Counted from the stretch's first letter, positions 55,726 through 64,000 are shown. The stretch: DNA of 64,000 nt from an uncultured Tenacibaculum sp. (GCF_947499065.1 NZ_CANMMT010000003.1:62001-126000), one strand, 5' to 3'. The notes: a model not told the origin generated them from the letters alone. Numbers and translations are program-made.

Positions 55726-56613
55726 ATGAAGTTAGTTATAGAGAATTTGACAAAAACCTATAAGAATGGTGTAAAAGCTATTGATGGTTTAAATTTAGAA
55801 ATCGGAACAGGAATGTTTGGATTATTAGGACCAAATGGAGCAGGGAAGTCTTCATTAATGCGTACTATTTCTACATTACAAAGTCCAGATTCTGGAACTA
55901 TTACTTTTGGAGATATTAATGTTTTAGAAGATAAAATGGCATTGCGAAAAGTACTGGGGTATTTACCACAATCATTTGGAGTGTACCCAAAAATGTCAGC
56001 AGAAGATTTATTAGATTATTTCGCAACATTAAAAGGAATTGCTTCAAAATCAGATCGTGAAAAATTGGTGAGAGAAGTATTAGAGATTACCAATTTATAT
56101 GAAGTACGTAAAAAATACGTAGCAGGATATTCAGGAGGTATGAAACAACGTTTCGGAATAGCGCAATTATTATTAAATAACCCCAAATTAATTATAGTAG
56201 ATGAGCCAACAGCAGGATTAGACCCGGCAGAGCGTCACCGATTTTTAAATGTGCTAAGAGAAGTAGGAACCAATTGTACAGTTATTTTTTCAACGCATAT
56301 CGTAGAAGACGTAAAAGAATTATGTAAAGAAATGGCGATTCTAAACGGAGGACGTATTTTAAAACATACAACGCCAACTGAGGCTACAAAAGAAATTGAA
56401 GGACAAATTTGGACTAAAATTATTGATAGAGAAGCGTTAGAGCAAACAGAAGCTACATACAACGTACTATCTTCAAACTATAACCAAGACAATACATTAA
56501 ATGTACGTGTGTTTTCAGAAATAAAACCAGCTGAAGATTTTAAAGAGGCTACACCACAGTTAGATGATGTGTACTTTTTAGCATTAAAAGAAGATCAACC
56601 AGTAGCAGTTTAA
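55726..56613 (+). CDS. ABC transporter ATP-binding protein
   Basis: A 295-residue ABC ATPase. Walker A GPNGAGKSS (35-43), Q-loop LPQSFG, signature YSGGMKQRFG (about 138) and Walker B LIIVDEPTAGLDPAERHRF, H-loop STHIV. A 75-residue C-terminal extension follows the core, as in DrrA/NatA-type exporters. It pairs with the permease encoded 22 bases downstream, which is fused to a peptidase. The substrate is unknown; the family often exports small molecules or peptides. Confidence 0.92.
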   Translation: MKLVIENLTKTYKNGVKAIDGLNLEIGTGMFGLLGPNGAGKSSLMRTISTLQSPDSGTITFGDINVLEDKMALRKVLGYLPQSFGVYPKMSAEDLLDYFATLKGIASKSDREKLVREVLEITNLYEVRKKYVAGYSGGMKQRFGIAQLLLNNPKLIIVDEPTAGLDPAERHRFLNVLREVGTNCTVIFSTHIVEDVKELCKEMAILNGGRILKHTTPTEATKEIEGQIWTKIIDREALEQTEATYNVLSSNYNQDNTLNVRVFSEIKPAEDFKEATPQLDDVYFLALKEDQPVAV

Positions 56614-56635
56614 TCAATTTCTAAACTAAAAACAC

Positions 56636-59600
56636 ATGTTTTACACAATATTTAAACACGAGTTAAATTACTGGTTTAAGAAGCCAGCCACTTATATCTA
56701 TGCTGCAATTTTCTTTTTGTTAGCATTATTATTATCAGCAAATTCGGCAGGTTTTTTTGATTCTTTTAGGTCTACAACTGGTTCATCTATTATTGTAAAC
56801 TCACCTACGGCAATTAATGGGCTGTTTAATGGAATGACAACTTTTTTATTCTTTTTATTTCCATCAATAATAGGAATTTCGGTATATAGAGATTATAAAA
56901 GTGAGATGCATTCTATTTTATATTCTTATCCATTTAACAAAACGAATTATTTATCGGCTAAGTTTTTAAGTTCTTTTGTAGTTGTACTCTTAATTATTTT
57001 AGTAGCAGGTATAGGATTGTTCTTAGGTTTTCGATTACCAGGAACAAATCAAGAGATAGTTGGCGCTTTTAACTTTTCAGCGTATGCACATTCTTATCTA
57101 ATATATATTATACCAAACGTATTGTTATTTGGAGCTATTGTATTTGGAGTGGTTACGTTTACTAGAAACATTGCAGCGGGTTTTATAACAGTTGTTTTAT
57201 TAATGTTTGTTCAAGGTGTAGCGGAAAGCTTTTTATCAAATCCTGATAATCGTTTTTGGTCAGCTTTATTTGATCCTTTCGGTTCACAAGCGGCAAATTA
57301 TTATACACGTTATTGGACAGTGGCAGAACAAAATGAATTAATGTTACCATTTAAAGGAGTTATCATTTATAACCGATTATTATGGTTGGGAATAGCAAGT
57401 GTTATACTAGCAGGAGTTTATAAATTATTCTCATTTACTCAAAGTGCATTTACGTTTAGTTTTAAAAAGAGTAAAGGAGAACGTATTATAAAGCACAACT
57501 TTGGAGGAATTACTCGTATAGAGTTACCTAAAGTTACTTATGATTATTCATTTATAAATGATTTAAAAACTACTTGGAAATTATCAAATATAGATTTTAA
57601 ATATATCTTCAAGAGTTGGCCATTTATTGCCATTTTATTAGTTGGTTTGATATCATTATTAGTGTTTGCTCAGACAGCAGGAGAATTGTTTGGAACTAAA
57701 ACCTATCCTACTACTTGGCAAATGTTATTATTACCAGGAACTGTATTTACCTTCTTTATAAATTTATTAACTTTTTTATATGCAGGAATGTTAATACGAA
57801 GAGGAGAAATAGCAAAAACCAACCATTTAATAGATGTAACTCCAGTAAAAAACTGGACACTTATAGTGTCTAAATTTATTGCCATTTTAAAAATGCAAAT
57901 TGTATTATTAGCTGTAATTGTAGTAGCTGGAGTGTTATTTCAAATATATAAAGGGTATTATAATTTTGAATTAAGACACTATTTTTATGAGGTATATATA
58001 CTAATGTTTATCCATTTTGTTATTTGGGCCTTCTTAGCAATGTTGATTCAAACGTTAATTAAAAACCAATATTTAGGATTGTTTGTACTGTTAGTTTTTT
58101 TAATAGGGTTACCATTATTATCGTTAGCGGGAATAGAACAATCAGTATTTAAATATAACCAAGGTTCTAATTATCAGTATTCTGATATGAATGAATATGG
58201 GGCTTCATTTAATAGATATTTTGCTTATAAGATTTATTGGTTTATAGGTGGTTTGATTCTATTGGTTTTAGCAAAGTTATTTTGGATGAGAGGAATAACA
58301 TTCTCTTTTGCAGAAAGATTAAAAATCGCAAAAAAGCGTCTAAATTATAAAGTAATTGCAGTTTTATCTGTTTTGACTCTTTTGTTTTTCGGCTTAGGAG
58401 GAAGAATTTATTATGAAAACAATGTGTTAAATACACGTTTATCTTCGAAAGAGAGAGAACAGTTAAGAGTTGATTGGGAGAAGAATTATAAAAAGTACGA
58501 AGGAAAAGCACAGCCTAGAATTGTAGCTGTAAATGTAGACATGAATATTTTCCCGGATACAAGAGATTTTAAATCTTCTGGAACTTATAAAATGATAAAC
58601 AAAACAAACGAAGCTATTGATAGTGTTTTCCTAAATCATAACGACTATCCAAGTACGTTTGAGTTTAATAAACCAAATACGTTAGTACTGGAAGATACAA
58701 TTCAGAATTTTGATATTTATAAATTCAAAACACCAATACAACCAGGAGATAGTTTAGAGTTGAAATTTACGGTTCATAATAAGCCAAATACATTTTTACG
58801 AAACCATTCACCAGTGTTAGAAAATGGAACATTTATAAATAGTGGAATTTATCCATCATTAGGGTATTCTTCAGCAGGAGAATTAAGAGATGACGAAACT
58901 AGAAAGAAATTTGGTTTGCCAAAGAATGAGTTAAGACCACATCCATCAGATAGTACAGCTTTAGGAGATACTTATATTTCTAAAGACTCAGATTGGATTG
59001 ATTTTGAAGCTACTGTTTCAACATCAGAAGATCAAATAGCTATTGCACCTGGGTATTTACAAAAGGAATGGACAAAAGATGGACGTCGTTATTTCCATTA
59101 TAAGATGGACAGTAAGATTCTAAATTTCTATGCATTTAACTCAGCTAAATACGAGATTAAAAAAGATAAGTGGAATGATGTAAATCTTGAAATCTATTAT
59201 CAAAAAGGGCATGAGTATAACTTAGATAGAATGTTTAAAGGAATAAAAGCATCGTTAGATTATAATTCAAAAAACTTTAGTCCATATCAACACAGACAGG
59301 TTAGAATTATTGAATTCCCAAGAACAGAAGGAAGCTTTGCGCAATCATTCCCAAATACGATTCCATTCTCAGAAGCAGTTGGTTTTATTGCTGATGTAGA
59401 TGATACAGATGAAGGAGGAGTTGATTATCCATTTGCAATTACAGTTCACGAATTAGCGCATCAATGGTGGGCGCACCAAGTAATTGGAGCAGATGTTTTA
59501 GGAGCAACTATGTTATCGGAAAGTTTATCAGAATACGTGTCGTTAAAAGTATTAGAACACGAATATGGGAAAACGAAGATGCGTAAGTTCTTAAAGAAAA

Positions 59601-60289
59601 GCTTAGACGATTACTTACAACAACGTACTTTTGAGCGTAAAAGAGAAAAAGCATTAATGTATAACGACGGACAAGGGTATATCCGTTATCAAAAAGGATC
59701 TTTAGTATTTTATGCTTTAAGCGATTATATAGGAGAGGATAAACTAAATAATGCTTTAAAAGAATATGTAGAAAAGGTTAAATTTCAAGATGCACCATAC
59801 ACAACATCAATTGAAATGGTTGATTACATAAAGAAAGCAACACCAGATAGTTTACAATATGTAATTAAAGATATGTTTGAAACGATTACTTTGTATAAAA
59901 ATAGAGTAACTAAAGTTGAATCTAAAGAGCTAGAGAATGGAAAGTACCAGGTTGATATAGAGTTTGAAGTATCTAAATATCGTAATGACGAAAAAGGAAA
60001 ACGTTTTTATGGTGAGCAAGCAGGAGATACTTTAACATATAAAACTGAAAAAATGAAAAAACCAGTATTATCTGTAAAATTAGCTGACTATGTAGATATC
60101 GGTATTTTTGGAGAAGAAGAAGTGGATGGAAAGAAAAAAGAGACTGAGTTATATTTGAAAAAACATAAAATAACGCAGATAAATAATAAAGTTTCGATAA
60201 TTGTAGATAAAAAACCTGTTGAAGTAGGAGTAGACCCTTATAACAAGTTAATAGATACAAAGTCTGATGACAATAGAAGAAAACTTTAA
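56636..60289 (+). CDS. ABC permease fused to an M1 family aminopeptidase domain
   Basis: A 1217-residue inner-membrane protein. Residues 1-about 600 contain two ABC-2-type permease halves with about twelve hydrophobic helices; the remaining half is a periplasmic M1 (gluzincin) peptidase domain with zinc motif HELAHQWWAHQ (His938, Glu939, His942) and a downstream Glu in MLSESLSEYVSLK. The GAMEN exopeptidase loop typical of active M1 aminopeptidases is not visible; GGVDYPFAI stands near that place. This fusion is recurrent in Bacteroidota and couples transport with peptide binding or cleavage. Partner of the ATPase upstream. Closed by a 21-pair terminator. Confidence 0.9.
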   Translation: MFYTIFKHELNYWFKKPATYIYAAIFFLLALLLSANSAGFFDSFRSTTGSSIIVNSPTAINGLFNGMTTFLFFLFPSIIGISVYRDYKSEMHSILYSYPFNKTNYLSAKFLSSFVVVLLIILVAGIGLFLGFRLPGTNQEIVGAFNFSAYAHSYLIYIIPNVLLFGAIVFGVVTFTRNIAAGFITVVLLMFVQGVAESFLSNPDNRFWSALFDPFGSQAANYYTRYWTVAEQNELMLPFKGVIIYNRLLWLGIASVILAGVYKLFSFTQSAFTFSFKKSKGERIIKHNFGGITRIELPKVTYDYSFINDLKTTWKLSNIDFKYIFKSWPFIAILLVGLISLLVFAQTAGELFGTKTYPTTWQMLLLPGTVFTFFINLLTFLYAGMLIRRGEIAKTNHLIDVTPVKNWTLIVSKFIAILKMQIVLLAVIVVAGVLFQIYKGYYNFELRHYFYEVYILMFIHFVIWAFLAMLIQTLIKNQYLGLFVLLVFLIGLPLLSLAGIEQSVFKYNQGSNYQYSDMNEYGASFNRYFAYKIYWFIGGLILLVLAKLFWMRGITFSFAERLKIAKKRLNYKVIAVLSVLTLLFFGLGGRIYYENNVLNTRLSSKEREQLRVDWEKNYKKYEGKAQPRIVAVNVDMNIFPDTRDFKSSGTYKMINKTNEAIDSVFLNHNDYPSTFEFNKPNTLVLEDTIQNFDIYKFKTPIQPGDSLELKFTVHNKPNTFLRNHSPVLENGTFINSGIYPSLGYSSAGELRDDETRKKFGLPKNELRPHPSDSTALGDTYISKDSDWIDFEATVSTSEDQIAIAPGYLQKEWTKDGRRYFHYKMDSKILNFYAFNSAKYEIKKDKWNDVNLEIYYQKGHEYNLDRMFKGIKASLDYNSKNFSPYQHRQVRIIEFPRTEGSFAQSFPNTIPFSEAVGFIADVDDTDEGGVDYPFAITVHELAHQWWAHQVIGADVLGATMLSESLSEYVSLKVLEHEYGKTKMRKFLKKSLDDYLQQRTFERKREKALMYNDGQGYIRYQKGSLVFYALSDYIGEDKLNNALKEYVEKVKFQDAPYTTSIEMVDYIKKATPDSLQYVIKDMFETITLYKNRVTKVESKELENGKYQVDIEFEVSKYRNDEKGKRFYGEQAGDTLTYKTEKMKKPVLSVKLADYVDIGIFGEEEVDGKKKETELYLKKHKITQINNKVSIIVDKKPVEVGVDPYNKLIDTKSDDNRRKL

Positions 60290-60303
60290 TGTACTACTTA
60301 CGT

Positions 60304-60348
60304 AAAAAAGAAAGCGCCTTGTTATTATAACAAGGCGCTTTCTTTTTT
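60304..60348. terminator. Strong bidirectional terminator
   Basis: AAAAAAGAAAGCGCCTTGTT plus one A pairs with its complement across a 3-base loop (TTA), a 21-bp stem with A/T ends on both sides. It separates the permease gene from the convergent gene stopping at 60358. Confidence 0.92.
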
Positions 60349-60357
60349 ACCAAATTA

Positions 60358-60984
60358 TTAATCAATTATGATTTTACTGTCATGTGGAAACTCTTTTTCT
60401 AATCTTTCTTTCCCTTTATTGTACATTTTTTCAAGTTCTTCTTCGTCAATTTCTCTTTCTTGATATTTGATTTCAAGGTCAATTATAAATTCAAGTTCTT
60501 TCAATAAAAACTTGTAAGTATCAATAGAGCTATAATTTGCTATTTTTCTTAAATTGATTAAACTACTAAAAATGAAATTATGACTATACTCAGAAATGTT
60601 TTTAGAAACAACTTCGTTAGAAATAATATTTTCCATTAAATCAGGATAAGGAATAGGATTGTCTGATTTTAGTTTATTAATAAGATTAGAGGTGTAACTA
60701 GAATCTTTTTTAATAGTATCAATATAAGTTCCTAATCCTTTTGTGTAATCAAAAGTATTATCAATAATATTTTTAGCAGACTTTAAAAGTTTAACAGTGT
60801 CAGCTTTCTCTTTTTTAAGGTTTTCTCTATTTGATAGGTTAACGGCTAATAGAACACCGAAAAGAGTAGCTAGAAGAGTTGAAACAAAAGATAGGGTTTC
60901 TGATTTTTGTTGTTTCTTTTTTAATAGAATTAAAAAGCCTATGCTTATTAAACTAATAATAATTAAAATGAATGTATATCCCAT
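60358..60984 (-). CDS. Membrane protein with long soluble helical tail, unknown function
   Basis: A 208-residue protein with two N-terminal hydrophobic helices (GYTFILIIISLISIGFLILL; FVSTLLATLFGVLLAVNL) and a charged, mainly helical remainder with KKEKADTVKLLKSAKNIID and an acidic coiled coil near the end (EIKYQEREIDEEELEKMYNKGKERLEKEF). No known domain is recognised. It is a stand-alone gene between the strong terminator downstream and the divergent DUF5522 gene. It could be a membrane-tethered sensor or scaffold; no function is claimed. Confidence 0.75.
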   Translation of the reverse strand: MGYTFILIIISLISIGFLILLKKKQQKSETLSFVSTLLATLFGVLLAVNLSNRENLKKEKADTVKLLKSAKNIIDNTFDYTKGLGTYIDTIKKDSSYTSNLINKLKSDNPIPYPDLMENIISNEVVSKNISEYSHNFIFSSLINLRKIANYSSIDTYKFLLKELEFIIDLEIKYQEREIDEEELEKMYNKGKERLEKEFPHDSKIIID

Positions 60985-61074
60985 AGAGTTTGTAAAATGT
61001 ATTCAATAGTACTATATATAGGTATATTTAGCAAGCTTTTTGTTACATGGAGTTATATTAATAATAAAAACAAT

Positions 61075-61082
61075 TATTTTTG
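61075..61082 (+). promoter_or_regulatory. Candidate -7 element of the DUF5522 gene
   Basis: TATTTTTG, followed by C, lies five bases before the ATG at 61088. It fits TAnnTTTG, but no -33 TTG is found at the right distance. If used, the transcript starts at or next to the start codon. Confidence 0.4.
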
Positions 61083-61087
61083 CATTC

Positions 61088-61252
61088 ATGCATAATAGAA
61101 GAGTAGCTCTTACTGAAGAGGATTATTACCTAAATGAACAGGGGTATAGAGTATTTACAGAAAAATATCATTTAAAAAGAGGTTATTGTTGTAAAAATGG
61201 CTGTAAGCATTGCCCTTATGGATACGATAAAAAAACAGATAGCTTTAAATAA
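61088..61252 (+). CDS. DUF5522-like small cysteine-rich protein
   Basis: A 54-residue protein, MHNRRVALTEEDYYLNEQGY at the start and a Cys cluster CCKNGCKHCPYGY near the end, which matches my recollection of DUF5522. The four Cys and nearby His could bind zinc or an iron-sulfur cluster. The ATG at 61088 is preferred to an upstream one (61040) that would add a hydrophobic leader and overlap the promoter element. Position alone in its unit. Function unknown. Confidence 0.75.
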   Translation: MHNRRVALTEEDYYLNEQGYRVFTEKYHLKRGYCCKNGCKHCPYGYDKKTDSFK

Positions 61253-61302
61253 AGTGACATTTATAAAATAACTGTTTCTAAAAAAATATAAATTAAAGAG
61301 AA

Positions 61303-62010
61303 ATGAAAAAAATTATAGCAGTAGCATTCGTTGTTTTATTAACGGGATGCGCAGAGTTGCAAAAGGTAGTAAATCAATTACCACAAGGAGGAACATTATC
61401 TCAAGAGCAAATAGGAAATGGTTTGCGTCAAGCATTAGATAATGGAATAAAAAACCAAGTCAAAAAATTAACAGCAAAAGATGGTTTTTATAGAAATAAA
61501 TTAGTGAAAATTGTTTTACCAAAAGAATTGCAAGCAGTAGATAAAGGATTACGTAAAATAGGTTTAAGTAATTTGGCAGATGAAGGGCTGAAAGCAATTA
61601 ATAGAACAGCAGAAGATGCAGTAAAAACAGCAACACCAATATTTGTTAATGCAGTAAAAGAAATAACTTTTAATGATGCGAAAAATATTTTATTAGGAGA
61701 ACAAAATGCTGCTACAGTTTATTTAGCAGGAAAAACAAATAGGGCATTATATACTGAGTTCAATCCGGTAATTAAAAACTCTTTTGCTAAAGTAGGTGCC
61801 GATAAAATTTGGACGAACTTAATCTCAAAATATAATAGTATACCGTTTGTAAAAAAAGTAAATCCAGATTTAACAGATTATGTTACGACACAAGCTCTAA
61901 ATGGAGTTTTTACAATGATAGAAGTGGAAGAAAAAGGAATACGAGAAAAAGTAGGTTTACGTAATACAGCATTATTACGTCAAGTATTTGCTTTACAAGA
62001 TAAAAGATAA
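61303..62010 (+). CDS. DUF4197 lipoprotein
   Basis: A 235-residue protein with a lipoprotein signal (FVVLLTGC, Cys16) followed by the DUF4197 pattern: LSQEQIGNGLRQALDNGIKNQVKKLTAKDGFYRNKLVKIVLPKELQAVDKGLRKIGL, FVNAVKEITFNDAKNILLGEQNAATVYL, and a C-terminal VNPDLTDYVTTQALNGVFTMIEVEEKGIREKVGLRNTALLRQVF. Widespread in Bacteroidota and Proteobacteria, with unknown role, probably an envelope protein. It is a single-gene unit 50 bases after the DUF5522 gene, with a perfect palindromic terminator after it. Confidence 0.9.
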   Translation: MKKIIAVAFVVLLTGCAELQKVVNQLPQGGTLSQEQIGNGLRQALDNGIKNQVKKLTAKDGFYRNKLVKIVLPKELQAVDKGLRKIGLSNLADEGLKAINRTAEDAVKTATPIFVNAVKEITFNDAKNILLGEQNAATVYLAGKTNRALYTEFNPVIKNSFAKVGADKIWTNLISKYNSIPFVKKVNPDLTDYVTTQALNGVFTMIEVEEKGIREKVGLRNTALLRQVFALQDKR

Positions 62011-62031
62011 AATAATATATTATTATTTCTT

Positions 62032-62070
62032 AAGAGCTTGTTATGAAATTTCATAACAAGCTCTTTTTTT
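62032..62070 (+). terminator. Terminator of the DUF4197 gene
   Basis: A 34-base perfect palindrome centred on GAAATTTC with the arm AAGAGCTTGTTATGAAA, followed by T residues to 62070. Strong intrinsic terminator about 21 bases after the stop. Confidence 0.9.
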
Positions 62071-62174
62071 GAGATAAGGTTAAATCGTATAAAAATATAG
62101 GGAAAACACTAAGAATTAAATAAGGGTAGGTTTATGTTGTTGTAAATCAAATATTTGTGTATATTTATACTCCT

Positions 62175-62216
62175 AGTTAATCAATTACAAAATGTCAAGA
62201 GTTAATCAATTACAAA
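62175..62216 (+). repeat. Direct repeat spanning the start of the 65-residue gene
   Basis: AGTTAATCAATTACAAA occurs exactly twice, at 62175-62191 and 62200-62216, with a 25-base period. The start codon (62192-62194) lies in the 8-base interval. The second copy is coding (VNQLQR). It may be a small tandem duplication or a binding site in the mRNA. Confidence 0.65.
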
Positions 62217-62389
62217 GGTATAGAGAGCATCTAGAAAATAGATACCGTAAATTGGTTGAGAGAGCTAATGATTACAAGTATGAGGATGAATGTAAAAGTG
62301 ATCGCTCAGCTTTTAAGGCAATGAAAGTTTTAGAGAAACTTAATAGAATTAAATATTTAGATAAGGACCTCTCAAGTTCTGTTGTGTAA
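62192..62389 (+). CDS. Small basic helical protein, unknown function
   Basis: A 65-residue protein rich in Arg, Lys, Glu and Leu (MSRVNQLQRYREHLENRYRKLVERANDYKYEDE... KAMKVLEKLNRIKYLDKDL). It would be mostly helical with an amphipathic pattern, no cysteines, no membrane segment. Its 3' end overlaps the convergent substrate-binding gene by 18 bases. No family is recognised. Ordered codon use and an upstream terminator suggest it is a real single-gene unit, but its short length keeps confidence moderate. Confidence 0.6.
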   Translation: MSRVNQLQRYREHLENRYRKLVERANDYKYEDECKSDRSAFKAMKVLEKLNRIKYLDKDLSSSVV

Positions 62390-63151
62390 ATCTATAAAAT
62401 AGTCAAAGGCTTTTAACAACCTGGTTCCATACCAAGAAAACATTTCACCATCAACAAAAACTATTTTTGCGTGGTTTGTATGTTCTCTTAATTCCTCCTT
62501 GTGCTTATTTTTAAAAGGATAAGGTTCAGATGAGAGTAGAATAAACTCAGGATTTCCGTCAGAAATAATGTTTGCTAAATTTACTTCTGGATAACGACTT
62601 TTAGAACTATATATATTATTAAATTTATTTAGTTCTAATAGGTGATTGATAAATGTAGTATTTCCAGCAACCATCCAAGGATTTCTCCAAATAAAATAGG
62701 CGACCTTTTTTTCTTCCTTATTTTTAATAAATTGTATAAAGTTGTGTAGTTTAAGGTCTAATTCAGAGTTAATTTCCAAGGCTTTTTGTTCACAAGAGAA
62801 AAAAGCACCATATTGAGTTATTAGTTTTTTAGAATCATCAAGGGTGTAGATTTCTGAAACATGAGTAGGAGCAATACGTTCACAAGCTTCAACAATCTCT
62901 TTTGTGTTTTCTTCCTTGTTGCAAAGAATAATATCAGGATTTAAACTTTTTATTTTATCTAGTTTAATTGTTTTAGTACCGCCAACAATAGTTTTTTCTT
63001 TTCTTAAATGAGTTGGATGTACACAAAATTTAGTAACACCAACAATACTATTTTCCAATCCCAAGTCAAAAAGTAATTCTGTTTGACTTGGAACCAAAGA
63101 AATAATTCTTTTCGGTGGATTTTTAAATTTTAACTCTTTAATTAGATTCAT
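62372..63151 (-). CDS. BtuF-like helical-backbone binding protein without signal peptide
   Basis: A 259-residue protein of the periplasmic-binding class III type (BtuF/FhuD): PPKRIISLVPSQTELLFDLGLENSIVGVTKFCVHP, a TIKLDKIKSLNPDIILCNKEENTKEIVEAC segment and VDGEMFSWYGTRLLKAFDYF near the end. Normal members bind cobalamin or ferric siderophores outside the membrane, but the N-terminus MNLIKELKFKNPP is not a signal peptide and no better start is visible, so the protein appears cytosolic. It overlaps the small gene at its 3' end and lies three bases after the LytTR gene, with which it is co-transcribed. Confidence 0.8.
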   Translation of the reverse strand: MNLIKELKFKNPPKRIISLVPSQTELLFDLGLENSIVGVTKFCVHPTHLRKEKTIVGGTKTIKLDKIKSLNPDIILCNKEENTKEIVEACERIAPTHVSEIYTLDDSKKLITQYGAFFSCEQKALEINSELDLKLHNFIQFIKNKEEKKVAYFIWRNPWMVAGNTTFINHLLELNKFNNIYSSKSRYPEVNLANIISDGNPEFILLSSEPYPFKNKHKEELREHTNHAKIVFVDGEMFSWYGTRLLKAFDYFIDLHNRT

Positions 63152-63154
63152 AAA

Positions 63155-63913
63155 CTATTTTACACCCATTTCTTCCTGAAACTCTTTTTTGTAACCTTTA
63201 CTTACTCTAAGCAATTTTTTAATAGAAGATATTTTAACATCTATTTCTCCGTAATTAGAGGCTATAATTTCTTCTATGTAATCCTTATTTATTATTGTAG
63301 ATCTATGAATTCTGATAAACTTATTAGAGTTTAATCTTCTCATAATACTTAATAAAGATTCTCTTAATAAATGTTTTTTATCATCTGTAGTATAAATTTC
63401 AACATAATATCCTGAAGCAGAAATATATTTTATTGTAGATATGTCAATAAAGAAAATTTTATTGCCAGACTTAATATTTATTTTTCTATTCTCAATATTA
63501 GCAGTGTTTTTAACAATAGAAAGTATATCGTTTAAATTAGATTGTAAATTTAATAATTCTTCTTTTCTAAAGTGATTAACTATTTTATCTATTGTTTGTT
63601 GAAAACGGGTGTCTTTATATGGGCTTAATATGTGGTCAAAAACACAATAGTCAAAAGCTTTTTGAGCAAATTTATCATTATTGTTAATAAAGATAAATAG
63701 AGGCTTTTGCGCAAGAGTAATTTTTTCGATAATTTCAAAACCAGTAATATCTAAAAAAACAACATCCGGTTTCATTTTGTTGATATTATCAATAGCTTCT
63801 AAATTATTTGTAAAGCTACCATAGAGATCTATATGATTGTTTTGATTTAGTAAGAATTCAATTCTCTTTTTGTCATTTTTGTTATCGTTAACAATAACAC
63901 ATTTTATATTCAT
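63155..63913 (-). CDS. LytTR-type response regulator with a degenerate receiver
   Basis: A 252-residue regulator. The N-terminal receiver-like domain (about 1-120) keeps the phosphorylatable Asp in VVFLDIT, but the first acidic pair is altered (VNDNKND), the Thr/Ser position shows FIFINNN, and the Lys-Pro motif is replaced by HILSPYKD, so phosphorylation is doubtful. The C-terminal LytTR domain (about 155-252: INIKSGNKIFFIDISTIKYISASGYYVEIYTTDDKKHLLRESL, FIRIHRSTIINKDYIEEI) binds DNA. The ATG at 63913 is chosen because the receiver begins right there. No kinase is adjacent; a binding-protein gene follows after three bases. Confidence 0.85.
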   Translation of the reverse strand: MNIKCVIVNDNKNDKKRIEFLLNQNNHIDLYGSFTNNLEAIDNINKMKPDVVFLDITGFEIIEKITLAQKPLFIFINNNDKFAQKAFDYCVFDHILSPYKDTRFQQTIDKIVNHFRKEELLNLQSNLNDILSIVKNTANIENRKINIKSGNKIFFIDISTIKYISASGYYVEIYTTDDKKHLLRESLLSIMRRLNSNKFIRIHRSTIINKDYIEEIIASNYGEIDVKISSIKKLLRVSKGYKKEFQEEMGVK

Positions 63914-64000
63914 TTTATAGCATTTAGTAGGGAAAACTACAGGCAAAATTAGCAAACAAAATTATTCTAGACCTTAATTTTTGGTTTTATTTAACAATAA

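Overview
This window is a stretch of chromosome from an AT-rich member of the Bacteroidota, most likely a marine Flavobacteriaceae of the Tenacibaculum/Polaribacter kind (inference). The evidence is the promoter signature TTG-N19/20-TAnnTTTG, the near absence of Shine-Dalgarno sequences, families typical of the phylum (IcmF-type mutase, DUF5686 outer-membrane protein, ABC permease fused to an M1 peptidase, 700-residue RecQ, DUF6588-like and DUF4136 proteins) and many proteins ending a signal peptide in AQ. I see no rRNA, tRNA, CRISPR array, insertion sequence or prophage.

Layout. 1-8.1 kb (minus): TPR protein, outer-membrane barrel, M28 lipoprotein peptidase, amidohydrolase lipoprotein and the start of a further gene. 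8.2-15.3 kb: FtsE-like ATPase, malate dehydrogenase, PQQ-type propeller, DUF6588-like barrel and gyrB, mostly single transcription units closed by clear hairpin terminators. 15.3-17.4 kb: two poorly coding gaps with probable gene remnants around a DUF3103-like lipoprotein. 17.4-26.4 kb: asnB, then divergently a complete trp operon (E-G-D-C-unknown-F-B-A) preceded by an attenuator whose leader peptide has three consecutive Trp codons. 26.4-32.5 kb: tricorn-like S41 protease, RecQ and a J-domain-like coiled-coil protein. 32.6-39.3 kb: two ECF sigma modules flanking an eight-gene GbsR/MarR-headed operon of membrane proteins, a flavin-type split barrel, an epimerase, an SRPBCC protein and a DUF2071 protein. 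39.5-50.5 kb: the fused B12-dependent acyl-CoA mutase IcmF, a tandem pair of membrane-anchored AraC-type regulators, a lipocalin-like protein, and a sterol-desaturase/DUF5686/DUF6134-like operon converging on a small HEXXH membrane protein. 50.6-55.6 kb: divergent LysR regulator and hutH-hutU with a DUF4136 lipoprotein. 55.7-60.3 kb: ABC ATPase and permease-aminopeptidase fusion. 60.4-64 kb: small proteins, a DUF4197 lipoprotein, a BtuF-like protein without signal peptide, and a LytTR regulator with a degenerate receiver.

The most notable signals are the trp attenuator and the unknown gene translationally coupled inside the trp operon, the GbsR-headed operon with duplicated small membrane proteins, the LysR/hutH control region, and a recurring promoter arrangement (TAnnTTTGC a few bases before ATG) that predicts leaderless transcripts for trpL, the GbsR gene, recQ and the DUF5522 gene.
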